A stretch of DNA of 64,000 bases from Bin95 sp965220855 (GTDB lineage Bacteria; Pseudomonadota; Alphaproteobacteria; Bin95), in NCBI GenBank assembly GCA_965220855.1, contig CBDCQY010000001.1, forward strand, positions 682,001 to 746,000, read 5' to 3'. Both the position numbers and the translations under genes were made by a program. Below, piece after piece: positions 53,921 to 62,864 of this stretch. Under the pieces are notes generated by a model that was given only the letters and a program-made list of their open reading frames with translations, ran no database searches and had not been told where the DNA came from. Positions within the stretch are counted from its first letter, which is position 1. Every line of letters begins with the position of its first letter.

Positions 53921-55276
53921 ATGGCCGTTTCCATCATCGACAGCGCCATCTTCGGCTCCCTGTTCGGCGCCGAGCCGATGCGCGAACTGTTCTCCGAGCG
54001 CGGCCAGCTGCAGAAATGGCTGGACGTCGAGGCGGCGCTCGCGCGCGTCGAGGCCCGGCTCGGGATCGTCCCGGCCGAGGCGGCCGCCGAGATCTCCGCC
54101 AGAGCCGACGCCGCGCTCATCGACATGGAGGCGATGCGCCGGGAAACCGACCGCATCGGCTATGCGATCCTGCCCATGGTGCGCCAGCTGGCGGCGCTCT
54201 GCGAGGGCGATGCGGGGGAATATGTGCATTGGGGCGCCACGACGCAGGACATCCAGGACACCGGCGTCGTGCTGCAGATCCGCGACGCGCTGGAGCTGGT
54301 CGAGGCGGACCTGCTGGCGATCCGCGACGGCCTCGCGCGCTTGGCGCGCGAGCATCGCGACACGCCCATGGCCGGGCGCTCCCATCTCCAGCACGCGCTG
54401 CCGGTCACCTTCGGCTACAAGGCGGCGGTCTGGCTGGCCCCGGTGGAGCGCCATCTGGAGCGCCTCGCGCAATTGCGCCCGCGCGTTCTGGTCGGCCAGT
54501 TCGCCGGCGCGGCCGGCACGCTCGCCTCGCTGGACGGGCGCGGGCTGGAGGTCTCCGACGCGCTGATGGACGAGCTCGGCCTCGGCCGGCCCGCCATCGC
54601 CTGGCATGTGGCGCGCGACGCCATCGCCGAGACGGCGGCCTTTCTCGCCCTGGCGACCGGCTCGCTCGCCAAGATCGCGACCGACGTCATCCTGCTGACC
54701 GCGACCGAGACGGGCGAGCTCTTCGAGCCCTTCGCGCCCGGCCGGGGCGGCTCCTCCACCATGCCGCAGAAGCGCAACCCCGTCTCCAGCGAGCTGATCC
54801 TCGCCTGCAACAAGCAGACGCAGAGCCGCGCCGCGCTCATCCTGGACGCCATGACGCACGATCTGGAGCGCGCGAGCGGCCCCTGGCATGTGGAATGGGC
54901 GGCCTTGCCGGAGGCCTTCGTGCTCGCCTCGGGCGCGCTCGCCCAGGCGCGCTTCCTGGTGGCGGGGCTGCGGGTCGATGTGGGCGCGATGCGCGCCAAT
55001 CTGGACCTCACGCGCGGGCTGATCGTCTCCGAGGCGGTGATGATGGGCCTCGCCCCGGCGCTCGGCCGGCAGGTGGCGCACGATCTGGTCTATGACGCCT
55101 GCCGCATCGCCGCCGACGAGCGCCGCAGCCTGCTCGACGTGCTGCTGGAGACGCCGGAGGTGACGGCGCGGCTCGACGCGCAAGCGCTGGCGCGGCTCTG
55201 CGAGGCCGGCGCCCATGTCGGCGAGGCGCCCGCCATGGTGGATCGCCTGCTGGCCGGACGCGCGCCCGGAGCATGA
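53921..55276 (+). CDS. class II fumarase/aspartase-superfamily lyase, 3-carboxymuconate cycloisomerase-like
   Basis: The 451-residue lyase has the superfamily signature GGSSTMPQKRNPVSSE, YVHWGATTQDIQDT and RSHLQHALPVTFGYK. Length and the N-terminal IIDSAIFGSLFG fit PcaB (3-carboxy-cis,cis-muconate cycloisomerase) better than adenylosuccinate lyase. No other protocatechuate gene is visible, so the substrate is not certain. It is followed by a DMT transporter with a 4-bp overlap and preceded by dnaJ, so it may be co-transcribed from the dnaK promoter. Confidence 0.85.
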   Translation: MAVSIIDSAIFGSLFGAEPMRELFSERGQLQKWLDVEAALARVEARLGIVPAEAAAEISARADAALIDMEAMRRETDRIGYAILPMVRQLAALCEGDAGEYVHWGATTQDIQDTGVVLQIRDALELVEADLLAIRDGLARLAREHRDTPMAGRSHLQHALPVTFGYKAAVWLAPVERHLERLAQLRPRVLVGQFAGAAGTLASLDGRGLEVSDALMDELGLGRPAIAWHVARDAIAETAAFLALATGSLAKIATDVILLTATETGELFEPFAPGRGGSSTMPQKRNPVSSELILACNKQTQSRAALILDAMTHDLERASGPWHVEWAALPEAFVLASGALAQARFLVAGLRVDVGAMRANLDLTRGLIVSEAVMMGLAPALGRQVAHDLVYDACRIAADERRSLLDVLLETPEVTARLDAQALARLCEAGAHVGEAPAMVDRLLAGRAPGA

Positions 55277-56157
55277 CCTCGCCGGACCGCCGCCTCGCCG
55301 CCCGCAACAATATCGTCGGCGCGCTGTGGATGTGCGCCACGGTGCTCTGCTTCATCGCCATGGCGATCGCCGGGCGCGAGCTCTCCGACACCATGTCCAC
55401 GGCGCAGATCATGGTGCTGCGCAGCCTGGTCGGCCTGCTGCTGGCGGCCCCGCTCGCCTTTGCCGCCGGGCGCGTCGCCACGCGCCGGCCGCTGCTGCAT
55501 CTGGCCCGCAACGGGGTGCATTTCGTCGGCCAATACGCCTGGTTCTACGGCATCGCGGCGCTCAGCTTCGTCAATGTGAGCGCGCTGATGGCGACCACGC
55601 CGGTCTGGGCGACGCTGCTGGCGATCGCCTTTCTGGGCGAGCGCGCCGGCCTCAGGCGCTGGGCGGTGATCGCGCTCGGTTTCGCGGGCGTGCTGGTCAT
55701 CCTGCGCCCTCATGCGCTGCCGGTGGGCCTGCCGTCGCTGATCTGCCTGGCGGGCGCGGCCGGCTACGCCGGCGCCAATGTGCTCTCCAAGGAGCTGATG
55801 CGCGCCGACACGCCGTTGCAGATCGTGTTCTACATGATGCTGTTCCAGCTGCCGATCGCGGCGCTGGCCAACTGGGGCGGCTGGACGCCGCTCGCCTGGG
55901 CCGACGCGGGGTGGATCGCCATTGTGGGCGCGGCCGGGGTCGCGGCGCATCTGACCATGAACCAGGCGATACGGCTCGGCGACATCTCGGTCGTGGTGCC
56001 GGTGACCTATATCCAGCTACCGCTCTTGGCCGTCATCGGCTTCGTCTTCTTTCTGGAGGTCCCGGAGCCGATGGTGCTCGCCGGGGCCGGGCTGATCGTC
56101 GCCGGCGCCTGGTGGAACATCGCGGCCGAGAACCGCGTCGCCCGCGGCCGGCTCTGA
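55273..56157 (+). CDS. EamA/DMT-family transporter 1
   Basis: The 294-residue membrane protein has ten predicted hydrophobic segments in two five-helix EamA halves, e.g. ALWMCATVLCFIAMAIAG near the N-terminus, and VPVTYIQLPLLAVIGFVFFL near the C-terminus. It is a drug/metabolite-superfamily exporter or permease of unknown substrate. Its start overlaps the lyase stop by 4 bp, suggesting export or uptake of a compound handled by the lyase. Its 3' end overlaps the convergent EamA gene by 141 bp. Confidence 0.9.
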   Translation: MTSPDRRLAARNNIVGALWMCATVLCFIAMAIAGRELSDTMSTAQIMVLRSLVGLLLAAPLAFAAGRVATRRPLLHLARNGVHFVGQYAWFYGIAALSFVNVSALMATTPVWATLLAIAFLGERAGLRRWAVIALGFAGVLVILRPHALPVGLPSLICLAGAAGYAGANVLSKELMRADTPLQIVFYMMLFQLPIAALANWGGWTPLAWADAGWIAIVGAAGVAAHLTMNQAIRLGDISVVVPVTYIQLPLLAVIGFVFFLEVPEPMVLAGAGLIVAGAWWNIAAENRVARGRL

Positions 56158-56988
56158 GCCGGGCCGGGCGAGCTGCGCCAGCAGGATGCCGAAGGAGACC
56201 ACGGCGAGGCCGGCGATCTCGGGCCAGGCGAGGCGCTCGCCCAGCAGCGCGGCCGAGGCGAGCGCGCCCAGCCCCGGCACCAGCCCCGCAAAGGCCCCGG
56301 CGCGGCCCGCGCCCAGCACGCCGACGGCGTGGGTGTAGAGCCAGAGCGACAGCAGGCCGCCCAGCACGCCATGCGCGAAGACCTGCCAGGCCAGCGCCGG
56401 GAGCGGGATCGCCAGCAGCCGGCTTTCGGCGAAGATGAGCCAGAAGGGCAGGAAGGCCAGGGTCGAGACGCTGGCGGTGATCGCCGCGGCGTGCAGCGGG
56501 GCGAGGCCCGAGCGGCGCGCGGCGACGGTGTAGACCGCCCACATCCAGGCGCCCAGATGGAAGAGCGCATAGCCCGCGAGGCCGCCCGGCGGCGCCGCGC
56601 CGAGCGCCGAAAGGGCGGTCAGGCCGACGCCGATAGCGATCAGCGCCACGCCCGCGAGGCGCCGCCGGCCGACCGCCTCGCCCAGCAGCAGCCAGCCGAG
56701 CAGCGCCGTGAGCGCCGGGAAGGTTCCGGGGATGAAGATCGCGGCGTGGGCGGCCGGGGCGTGCAGCAGGCCCGCCCCCAGCACCAGCGGAAAGGGGACG
56801 CCGATAGTGCCGGCCATGGCGAGCGTGCCCCACCAGCCGGCCCGCCCGGCCCGGAAGCCGAGCCGCAGCGCCACCGGCAGCAGCACCAGCCCCGGCAGGC
56901 CGACGCGCAGCAAAGCGAGATCGGCGGGGGTGATCGATTCCGTGACCGAGAGGCGCGAGAGCGGGAACCAGGCGCCCCAGATCGCCAT
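56017..56988 (-). CDS. EamA/DMT-family transporter 2 with read-on tail
   Basis: The 323-residue membrane protein has two EamA halves: AIWGAWFPLSRLSVTES at the N-terminus, LLGEAVGRRRLAGVALI mid-protein, and LGERLAWPEIAGLAVVSFG near the end of the second half. A normal EamA ends near ILLAQLARP; here the frame goes on about 46 residues, hydrophilic, antisense to the neighbouring transporter. The start at 56988 leaves the first helix short. Substrate is unknown. Convergent to transporter 1. Confidence 0.85.
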   Translation of the reverse strand: MAIWGAWFPLSRLSVTESITPADLALLRVGLPGLVLLPVALRLGFRAGRAGWWGTLAMAGTIGVPFPLVLGAGLLHAPAAHAAIFIPGTFPALTALLGWLLLGEAVGRRRLAGVALIAIGVGLTALSALGAAPPGGLAGYALFHLGAWMWAVYTVAARRSGLAPLHAAAITASVSTLAFLPFWLIFAESRLLAIPLPALAWQVFAHGVLGGLLSLWLYTHAVGVLGAGRAGAFAGLVPGLGALASAALLGERLAWPEIAGLAVVSFGILLAQLARPGSEPAAGDAVLGRDVPPGAGDDQPGPGEHHRLRDLQKEDEADDGQER

Positions 56989-57056
56989 GGCGAAGAGCGC
57001 CGCCCAGACCGCGCGCGCCTCCCGCCCGCGCGGCGGCGATATTCGCCTCCGGCGCG

Positions 57057-57998
57057 TCAGCCGGGCGCGCGCCGGGCGGCGCGGCTGCGGAACCGGCCGA
57101 GATAGCCCGGCAGCAGGGCCTCGATGGCGGTCGGGTCGAGGCCGAGTTCGGCGAAGCCGGCCGCGCCTTCGGGCACGATAGTGTCGCGCTTCAGCAGCTC
57201 CACCTGGTCCGGCGTGATCGGCGCGCCGGGCAGCAATTGCAGCACCGTCGCCTTGGCCTTCATGACCTCGAAGGGAACCGGGACCAGCAGGCGCCGGCGG
57301 CCGATCTCGGCCAGCATCAGCTCCATCAGCTGGCGGAAGCTGTAGATGCGCGGGCCGCCGAGCTCGAAGGTCTCGCCCGGCCGGTCGAGCGCCCGGATCG
57401 CCGCCTCGGCGACATCGCCGACCCAGGCCGGCTGGAAGCGCGTCTCGCCGCCGCCGATCAGCGGCAGGGCGGGAAGGAGCCGCGCCATGGCGGCGAAGCG
57501 GTTGAAGAAATCGTCTTCCGGCCCGACGATCAGGCTCGGGCGGAGGATCGCGGCTTCCGGGAAGGCGGCCCGCACCGCCGCCTCGCCCTCGGCCTTGCTG
57601 CGCGCGTAAGCCGCCTTCGCCGCAGGGTCGGCGCCGATGGCCGAGACATGGACGAGGCGCGCCACTCCGGCCTCGGCGGCGGCTTCGGCGATGGCGCGCG
57701 CGCCCCGGACATGCACGGCCGCGAAGGATTGCGCCCCGCGCTCGGCCAGGAGGCCGACGCAGTTGATCGCGGCGTCCACGCCCTCCAGCGCGGCGGCGAC
57801 GCTCGCCGGATAGCGCAGATTGGCCTGCACCGGCACGATCTGGCCGACCGCGCCGGCGGGCTTCAGGAACCCGGCCCGCTCGGGATCGCGCCCCGCGACC
57901 CGCACCCCGGCGCCGGCGGCCGCCAGACGCTTCACGATATAGCGCCCGAGGAACCCCGCCCCCCCGAACACCGCCACCCGCTTGCCCTGCATATCCAT
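57057..57998 (-). CDS. complex I NDUFA9-subunit-family protein (atypical SDR)
   Basis: The 313-residue NAD(P)-binding protein carries VAVFGGAGFLGRYIVKRL, HVSAIGADP, and AYARSKAEGEAAV, matching the NDUFA9-type atypical SDR family common in alphaproteobacteria and mitochondria. In mitochondria it stabilises the complex I junction. In bacteria the role is less certain. It converges with no overlap on transporter 2 (68 bp gap). Confidence 0.9.
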   Translation of the reverse strand: MDMQGKRVAVFGGAGFLGRYIVKRLAAAGAGVRVAGRDPERAGFLKPAGAVGQIVPVQANLRYPASVAAALEGVDAAINCVGLLAERGAQSFAAVHVRGARAIAEAAAEAGVARLVHVSAIGADPAAKAAYARSKAEGEAAVRAAFPEAAILRPSLIVGPEDDFFNRFAAMARLLPALPLIGGGETRFQPAWVGDVAEAAIRALDRPGETFELGGPRIYSFRQLMELMLAEIGRRRLLVPVPFEVMKAKATVLQLLPGAPITPDQVELLKRDTIVPEGAAGFAELGLDPTAIEALLPGYLGRFRSRAARRAPG

Positions 57999-58177
57999 CC
58001 CGGAAAGTCCGCCGCTGCCGTCGAGGGCGATTGTAGCCCCTGCCTTCCCGGCGGCAAGGCGGTCATAGACTGCTTCGCCGGCCCCTTCCCGCGAGCGGCG
58101 TCCGGCGCTATTGCTTGCCCCGTTGCGCCCGCGCGGTTTCGGCCTCGGCGGGCGCCGGAGCCTGGAGGGGCGCCCCC

Positions 58178-59314
58178 ATGTCCACCGACGCAGAACCCGA
58201 AGCCCCGGTCGTGACGCTCGACTATCGCCACAGCCCGCTGCCGGTGCGCGACGATCTGGTCCGGGCGCACAAGCGCGCCTGGGCCCGGCTGGCGGCGCCC
58301 GGCGAGTGGTGGCCCGGCGCGGTCCGCCTCGCGATCGCCCGCGAAGCCCGCGCCGCGCCCGACTGCGCGCTCTGCCGGGAGCGCCGGGCCGCGCTCTCGC
58401 CGGAGGCTGTGTCCGGCGCGCATGACGCCGCGACCGACCTGCCCGACCGTCTGGTCGAGACCGTCCACCGCATCCGCACCGACGCCGACCGGCTGACGCG
58501 GCGCTTCTGCGAGCGCGCGCTGGCCGACGGCCTCGGCGAGGGCGAATATGTCGAGACCGTCGGCGTCATCGCCACCGTGACGGCGATCGACAGCTTCACG
58601 GACGCCATCGGGCTCGCGCGCCACGACCTGCCGGCCCCGGTCGCCGGCGAGCCGCGCCGGCGGCGGCCCGCCGGGGCCAGAGGCGGCCTCGCCTGGGTCG
58701 CGACGGTCGCGCCGGAGGATGTGACGGCAGCCGAGGCCGGCCTCTATGACGGCCTCGCCGGCGCGAACATCCACCGCGCGCTGTCGCTCGTGCCCTCGGA
58801 GACCGTCGGCTTCTTCGACCTCGATGCGGTCCATTATCTGCCCGATGCCGCGCTCCGCGACTTCGGCGTGGAATATCGCGCGCTCAGCCACGCCCAGATC
58901 GAGTTTCTGGCCGGGCGGGTCTCGGCGCTCAACCGCTGCGTCTATTGAACCACCAGCCACGCGGTGCTGCTCCGTGGGAGCGGCGAACATAGCGGCGACG
59001 ATTACGACCTGCGCGCCATCGCCTCGGCGGACGGGGCGGCCAGCGGCGTCCGGGCGGCGGACGCGCTGGCCCGCTACGCCGACGCCTTTTTCGCAGACGG
59101 CGACGGTTTCGCCCGCGCCCGCGAGGCGCTCTTGGCCGAGATCGGCGCGGCGGCGCTGGTCGATGCGGCGGCGGTGCTGGCCATCTTCGACGCCGTGGTC
59201 CGTATCGCGGACGCAACCGGCATCCCGCTGGAAGACTACAAGGCCGCCATATCCGCCGATTTCCGGGGCGCGCTCGGCATCGACGCCTATCCCTCGACCG
59301 AAGGCAAATTCTGA
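58178..59314 (+). CDS. AhpD-like selenoprotein, TGA-encoded Sec at residue 257
   Basis: A 378-residue protein starts at ATG 58178, after GGAGGGG. The frame is interrupted by one TGA at 58946-58948 and continues open for 121 codons to 59314. Reading TGA as selenocysteine gives E242-x11-C254-V-Y-U257-T-T-S-H261, the exact spacing of the AhpD catalytic set (Glu, CxxC, His; E118, C130, C133, H137 in M. tuberculosis AhpD), with Sec at the peroxidatic cysteine. The N-terminal half has a further CxxC (C63, C66). A stem-loop at 58966-58984 fits a SECIS. AhpD-fold proteins are peroxidase-linked reductants or peroxidases. A nonsense mutation or a sequencing error is the alternative; the position and the hairpin argue against it. 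Confidence 0.82.
58966..58984 (+). promoter_or_regulatory. candidate bacterial SECIS hairpin
   Basis: GCTGCTC (58966-58972) pairs with GAGCGGC (58978-58984) as a 7-bp stem with one G-U, closing a 5-nt loop CGTGG. The loop begins 24 nt after the TGA, and has a G at its second position followed by U. Bacterial SECIS elements usually place such a loop 16-37 nt after UGA. It was found by eye, not by a folding program. Confidence 0.65.
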
Positions 59315-59727
59315 GGCGCGCCCGGAGCGTCTCCGTCGAATTTCCCACGCTACAATATAGACTTTCACTATATTGTGGTACTGATTACGCTTTACTTTCC
59401 ATTTTCAATACATGTCATGCATTGATGTAATGTTGTTTGCAATCAATTGAGAGGCAATGACCATGAATGTTGCAAACGAAATGCGCCGGTGGCCCCAGTG
59501 CAGCCAGCGAAGACCGCAATTCCAAGCGCGCTACAACGCCGCATGCGGTTCGGCGTGCGGAGACTTGCGGATATATCGACTTTCAAATATAAGGCCGAGC
59601 GAAAGTGAACCATCCAACTGCTCCCCTTCCGCTTCTCGCCAACAGCTTCACATCTCACTGTATTCTGAAAGGTCTGGCAGTATTCTAGCCGATATTTGAT
59701 GTATCTCGATGATAAGCATGGTGTTGT
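59315..59727. other. AT-rich 413-bp intergenic region
   Basis: No convincing gene is seen. A perfect 9-bp inverted repeat, ACAATATAG (59352-59360) and CTATATTGT (59368-59376) with a 7-nt spacer, lies 38 bp after the selenoprotein stop. A frame from 59457 to 59699 (80 codons, GAGAGG just upstream) matches no family and has scattered Cys, Ser and Arg; a real gene is doubtful. The composition is clearly more AT-rich than neighbours and may mark transferred DNA that continues into the autotransporter 5' end. Confidence 0.5.
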
Positions 59728-62700
59728 GTGATTTTCATTGATTTTCTCCAAGCGTCGATTTGCCGCAGTTGGGTGTTGGCGTTGCTCGCCGCCATCTGTT
59801 CATTTTTTGTTGCCACGTCTGATGGAATCTCGGCGCCATCGAGCGCGGACTTCACTGTCGAACTGCAGCGACCGCAAACGCCCCTCACGGTGTCATCGAT
59901 GCTGCCGGGTAACGTGTTCCCTTTCAAGGCGCCGTCGGGAAGTGATGCACAGCTACGCGGCGTAAAGATCGTGACGCTGCCGTCCGAAGGCGTCCTGCAA
60001 CTGGTTCCGACCACAGGCTCGTTCTTGTCGTCTGCTTCGGCGATGGCGGGCAATATCGTTGTGGCGCAAGATCTTCTGAGCCGGCGGCGGCGCTACTCCC
60101 TGGCCTATTCGCCACCAAACGACGACAGCAATTTCACCGGGACCACGTTCCAGTTTCGAGTCGTGGACACGGAAGAGGAAGAGTCCGGGGTCTATACGTT
60201 AACATTGGGGATATTGTCGGCCCCGGTGGAGCCGCCGGGCAGGCCGGACGGCCTCAAGGCGACCGCTGGCGACAGGCGGGTCACGCTGAGCTGGACCGAC
60301 CCGAACGACAGTAGCATCGAGACGTATCAGCTGCTTCAGAGGGAGCCCGACGGGAGCTTGGGCAGCTGGACGGATATCGTGGGCAGCGGCGCGGACACCG
60401 ACAGCCACACCGTCACCGGGCTCGCCAACGGCGCTCTCTACGGCTTCAGGGTCCGGGCGGTGAACGCGGGCGGAAGCGGCGCCGCATCCGAGGAGGCGCT
60501 CGCGAGGCCGAGAGAACCCGACGAGGCGCCGGAGTTCGGCGCCCGGACGATTGCCGATCGGGTCTATGCGCCGAATATGGCGATTGCGCCGCTGCAACTG
60601 CCGCAGGCGACGGGCGGCAACGGGTCGCTCAGCTACAGCCTGAGACCGGTCCTTCCGCCGGGGCTGAGCCTCGACGCCTCGACGCGGCAAATCACCGGAA
60701 CGCCGAAGGCGGCGCGGCCGGCGACGACCTATGTCTGGAAGGCGGTCGATGCGGACGATAATGAGGCCGAATCGGACGCGGCAACGCTGACCTTCACCAT
60801 CGAGGTCCGGCCGCCAACAGTGACGTTGGTGCTGGACAAGGATTGGATCATGGAGAATGGCGGCGTGGCGATGGTGACGGCGCGCCTCGACCGGGCGTCG
60901 AACACCGCGACGGTCATCGCGCTCTCGGTCGCGGCCGACGTCACGCTGAGCGGCGACAGCCTGGCCATCCCGGCCGGAGCGACTGTAAGCGCCGGCGCCG
61001 TGACGGTCACGGCGATCGACGATGATGTCGATGCCGCAGACAAGCAGGTGACGGTGTCGGGGTCGGCGACCGGCGGGGTGACGGGGCCAGCCGATGTGAC
61101 CCTCACCATCCGGGACGACGACGCGCAGCCGGTGGTGACGCTGCTGCTGGAGCCGGCGTCGATCCCGGAGGATGGCGGCGTGGCGGCGGTGACGGCGCGC
61201 CTCGACCGCCCGTCGGGCGCCGACACTGCGGTGACCGTCTCGGTCGCGCCGGCGGCGGCGGGTTATGTCACGCTGGGCGCGGACAGGTTGCTGACCGTCC
61301 CGGCCGGACAGACCGTCAGCAGCGGCGCGGTGGCGATCGCGGCGGTCGATAACGCCGTCGAGGCCCCGGACAAGGCGATCTCTATCCAGGCGACGGCGGC
61401 GAACGACCTGGGGGTCACCGACCCGGAAGCGGTGATGCTGACCATCACCGATGACGACGGGGTGAGTTCCGAGGCGCGCAAGCAGGTTGCGACGCGGGTG
61501 TTGGCGGAGGTCGGGCGGGCGGCCTTGGCCGGGGCGGTGGAGGTGCTGGGCCAGCGCTTCGACGCCGCGCCTTGCGCTGCGGCGGCGAGGCCGGCGCTGG
61601 CGCTCGCCGGGTCGCGGGTCGGCGGCGGGTTGCGGCTTGCCGATCGCTCGCTGCGGGAGCGGCTCGACCGGCGGAGCCGCCGCCCGGCCTTTGTCGCCCG
61701 GACGCTGAAGGGGTCGGCGCTGCTGCGGGGCAGCGCCTTCTCGCTGCCGCTGGCGGCCTCGGGCGCGGCGTCGTCCGGCCCGGCCTGGTCGGTCTGGGGC
61801 CGGGGCGACTGGCGGAGCTTCGAGGGCGCAACCGGGGCGGGCCGCTATGACGGTTCGCAACGCGCCGGTTGGCTCGGGCTGGATGGCTGCCTCGGCGGGC
61901 GGTTCGCCGCCGGGCTTGCGCTCTCGCAGAGCGACGGCGAGAGCGACTATCGCCTCGACAGCGAGGAGGGGCGCGTCGAGACGGCGCTGACCGCGCTCTG
62001 GCCCTATCTGCAACTGGGGATGAAGGGCGGCGGCCAACTGCGTCTGGTGGCGGGCGCGGGCCGGGGCGAGGCGGAGCACCGCCCGGCGGCCGGAGCCGTG
62101 GAGCGGGCCGACCTCGCCATGCTGGCGGCCTCGGTGGGCGGTCGGCTGCCGGTGGCGCGCCGGGGCGCCTTCGCGCTTGCGGCGACCGGCCAGGCGAGCC
62201 TGACGCAGCTGGAGACCGACGATGCGCCGTCGGCCCCGTCGCTCGGCGGGCTGAAGGCGACCGGCTGGCGGCTCAGCGCCGGCCTGGAGGCGGCGCATGA
62301 CGGCCTCGCGCTCGGCGCATCGGGCTGGCGGCTTCAGCCGCGCGGGGCGCTGGCGGTTCGCCAGGATGGCGGCGACGGGCTGGCGGGAACCGGCGCGGAG
62401 CTTTCCGCCGGCGCGCGCCTGTCGCTGCCGGGCGGGCGCTTCGGCCTCGACGCGAGCGGCCACTGGCTGGCGCTGCACTCCGAGGACGAGGCGCGCGAAT
62501 GGGGCGCGAGCCTGGAGGCGCGGCTGGCGCCGGGCGCGGGCGGGCGCGGCCTCTCGCTGGCCTTCGGCCCGCAATGGGGCGGGCAGCAGCGCGGCGCACT
62601 CACGCGCGAGCGCCTGTTCGACGAGGCGCGCGACGACGACACGCCGCAACGCCTCTCCCTGACGGCGCGCGTCGGCTACGGCTTCGCCACCCCCGGCGGC

Positions 62701-62775
62701 CTCACCGCCTTCCTCACCGCCGAACACCACGACCCCGACACCCGCCTCGGCATCGGCCTCCGCTTCCGATTCTGA
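59728..62775 (+). CDS. autotransporter-type surface protein with FN3, Ig-like and Calx-beta passenger domains
   Basis: The 1015-residue protein starts with GTG at 59728. A signal region (SWVLALLAAICSFFVA) precedes an N-terminal domain, an FN3-like domain (about 166-258, e.g. VTLSWTDPNDSSIETYQL), a putative-Ig domain (about 268-361, LPPGLSLDASTRQITGTPK), two Calx-beta-like repeats (361-466, 467-577, each ending in a DDD loop), a linker, and a C-terminal beta-barrel (about 685-1015) ending GIGLRFRF with the terminal aromatic beta signal. It is expected at the outer membrane, with an adhesive or ligand-binding passenger. The 5' part is AT-richer than the barrel part, a mosaic look. The start codon is uncertain. 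Confidence 0.88.
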   Translation: MIFIDFLQASICRSWVLALLAAICSFFVATSDGISAPSSADFTVELQRPQTPLTVSSMLPGNVFPFKAPSGSDAQLRGVKIVTLPSEGVLQLVPTTGSFLSSASAMAGNIVVAQDLLSRRRRYSLAYSPPNDDSNFTGTTFQFRVVDTEEEESGVYTLTLGILSAPVEPPGRPDGLKATAGDRRVTLSWTDPNDSSIETYQLLQREPDGSLGSWTDIVGSGADTDSHTVTGLANGALYGFRVRAVNAGGSGAASEEALARPREPDEAPEFGARTIADRVYAPNMAIAPLQLPQATGGNGSLSYSLRPVLPPGLSLDASTRQITGTPKAARPATTYVWKAVDADDNEAESDAATLTFTIEVRPPTVTLVLDKDWIMENGGVAMVTARLDRASNTATVIALSVAADVTLSGDSLAIPAGATVSAGAVTVTAIDDDVDAADKQVTVSGSATGGVTGPADVTLTIRDDDAQPVVTLLLEPASIPEDGGVAAVTARLDRPSGADTAVTVSVAPAAAGYVTLGADRLLTVPAGQTVSSGAVAIAAVDNAVEAPDKAISIQATAANDLGVTDPEAVMLTITDDDGVSSEARKQVATRVLAEVGRAALAGAVEVLGQRFDAAPCAAAARPALALAGSRVGGGLRLADRSLRERLDRRSRRPAFVARTLKGSALLRGSAFSLPLAASGAASSGPAWSVWGRGDWRSFEGATGAGRYDGSQRAGWLGLDGCLGGRFAAGLALSQSDGESDYRLDSEEGRVETALTALWPYLQLGMKGGGQLRLVAGAGRGEAEHRPAAGAVERADLAMLAASVGGRLPVARRGAFALAATGQASLTQLETDDAPSAPSLGGLKATGWRLSAGLEAAHDGLALGASGWRLQPRGALAVRQDGGDGLAGTGAELSAGARLSLPGGRFGLDASGHWLALHSEDEAREWGASLEARLAPGAGGRGLSLAFGPQWGGQQRGALTRERLFDEARDDDTPQRLSLTARVGYGFATPGGLTAFLTAEHHDPDTRLGIGLRFRF

Positions 62776-62864
62776 CAGCTGAAGGCATCCTCGCCGTCTC
62801 AGAGGCCCTGAACCTGGGACAGAGGCGTTTTCCTGGCGGAGGGGAGGCGGTAGAGTGCGGTGCT

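Noticed and set aside
58115..58948. A stand-alone 257-codon gene ending at the TGA at 58946, plus a second small gene from 58964
   Set aside because: Both lie in one frame and together give a complete AhpD-like active site; treating them as two genes splits the catalytic motif.
59457..59699. 80-codon frame in the AT-rich region upstream of the autotransporter
   Set aside because: It has a possible ribosome site but no recognisable motif and biased residues; kept only as a note in the intergenic entry.
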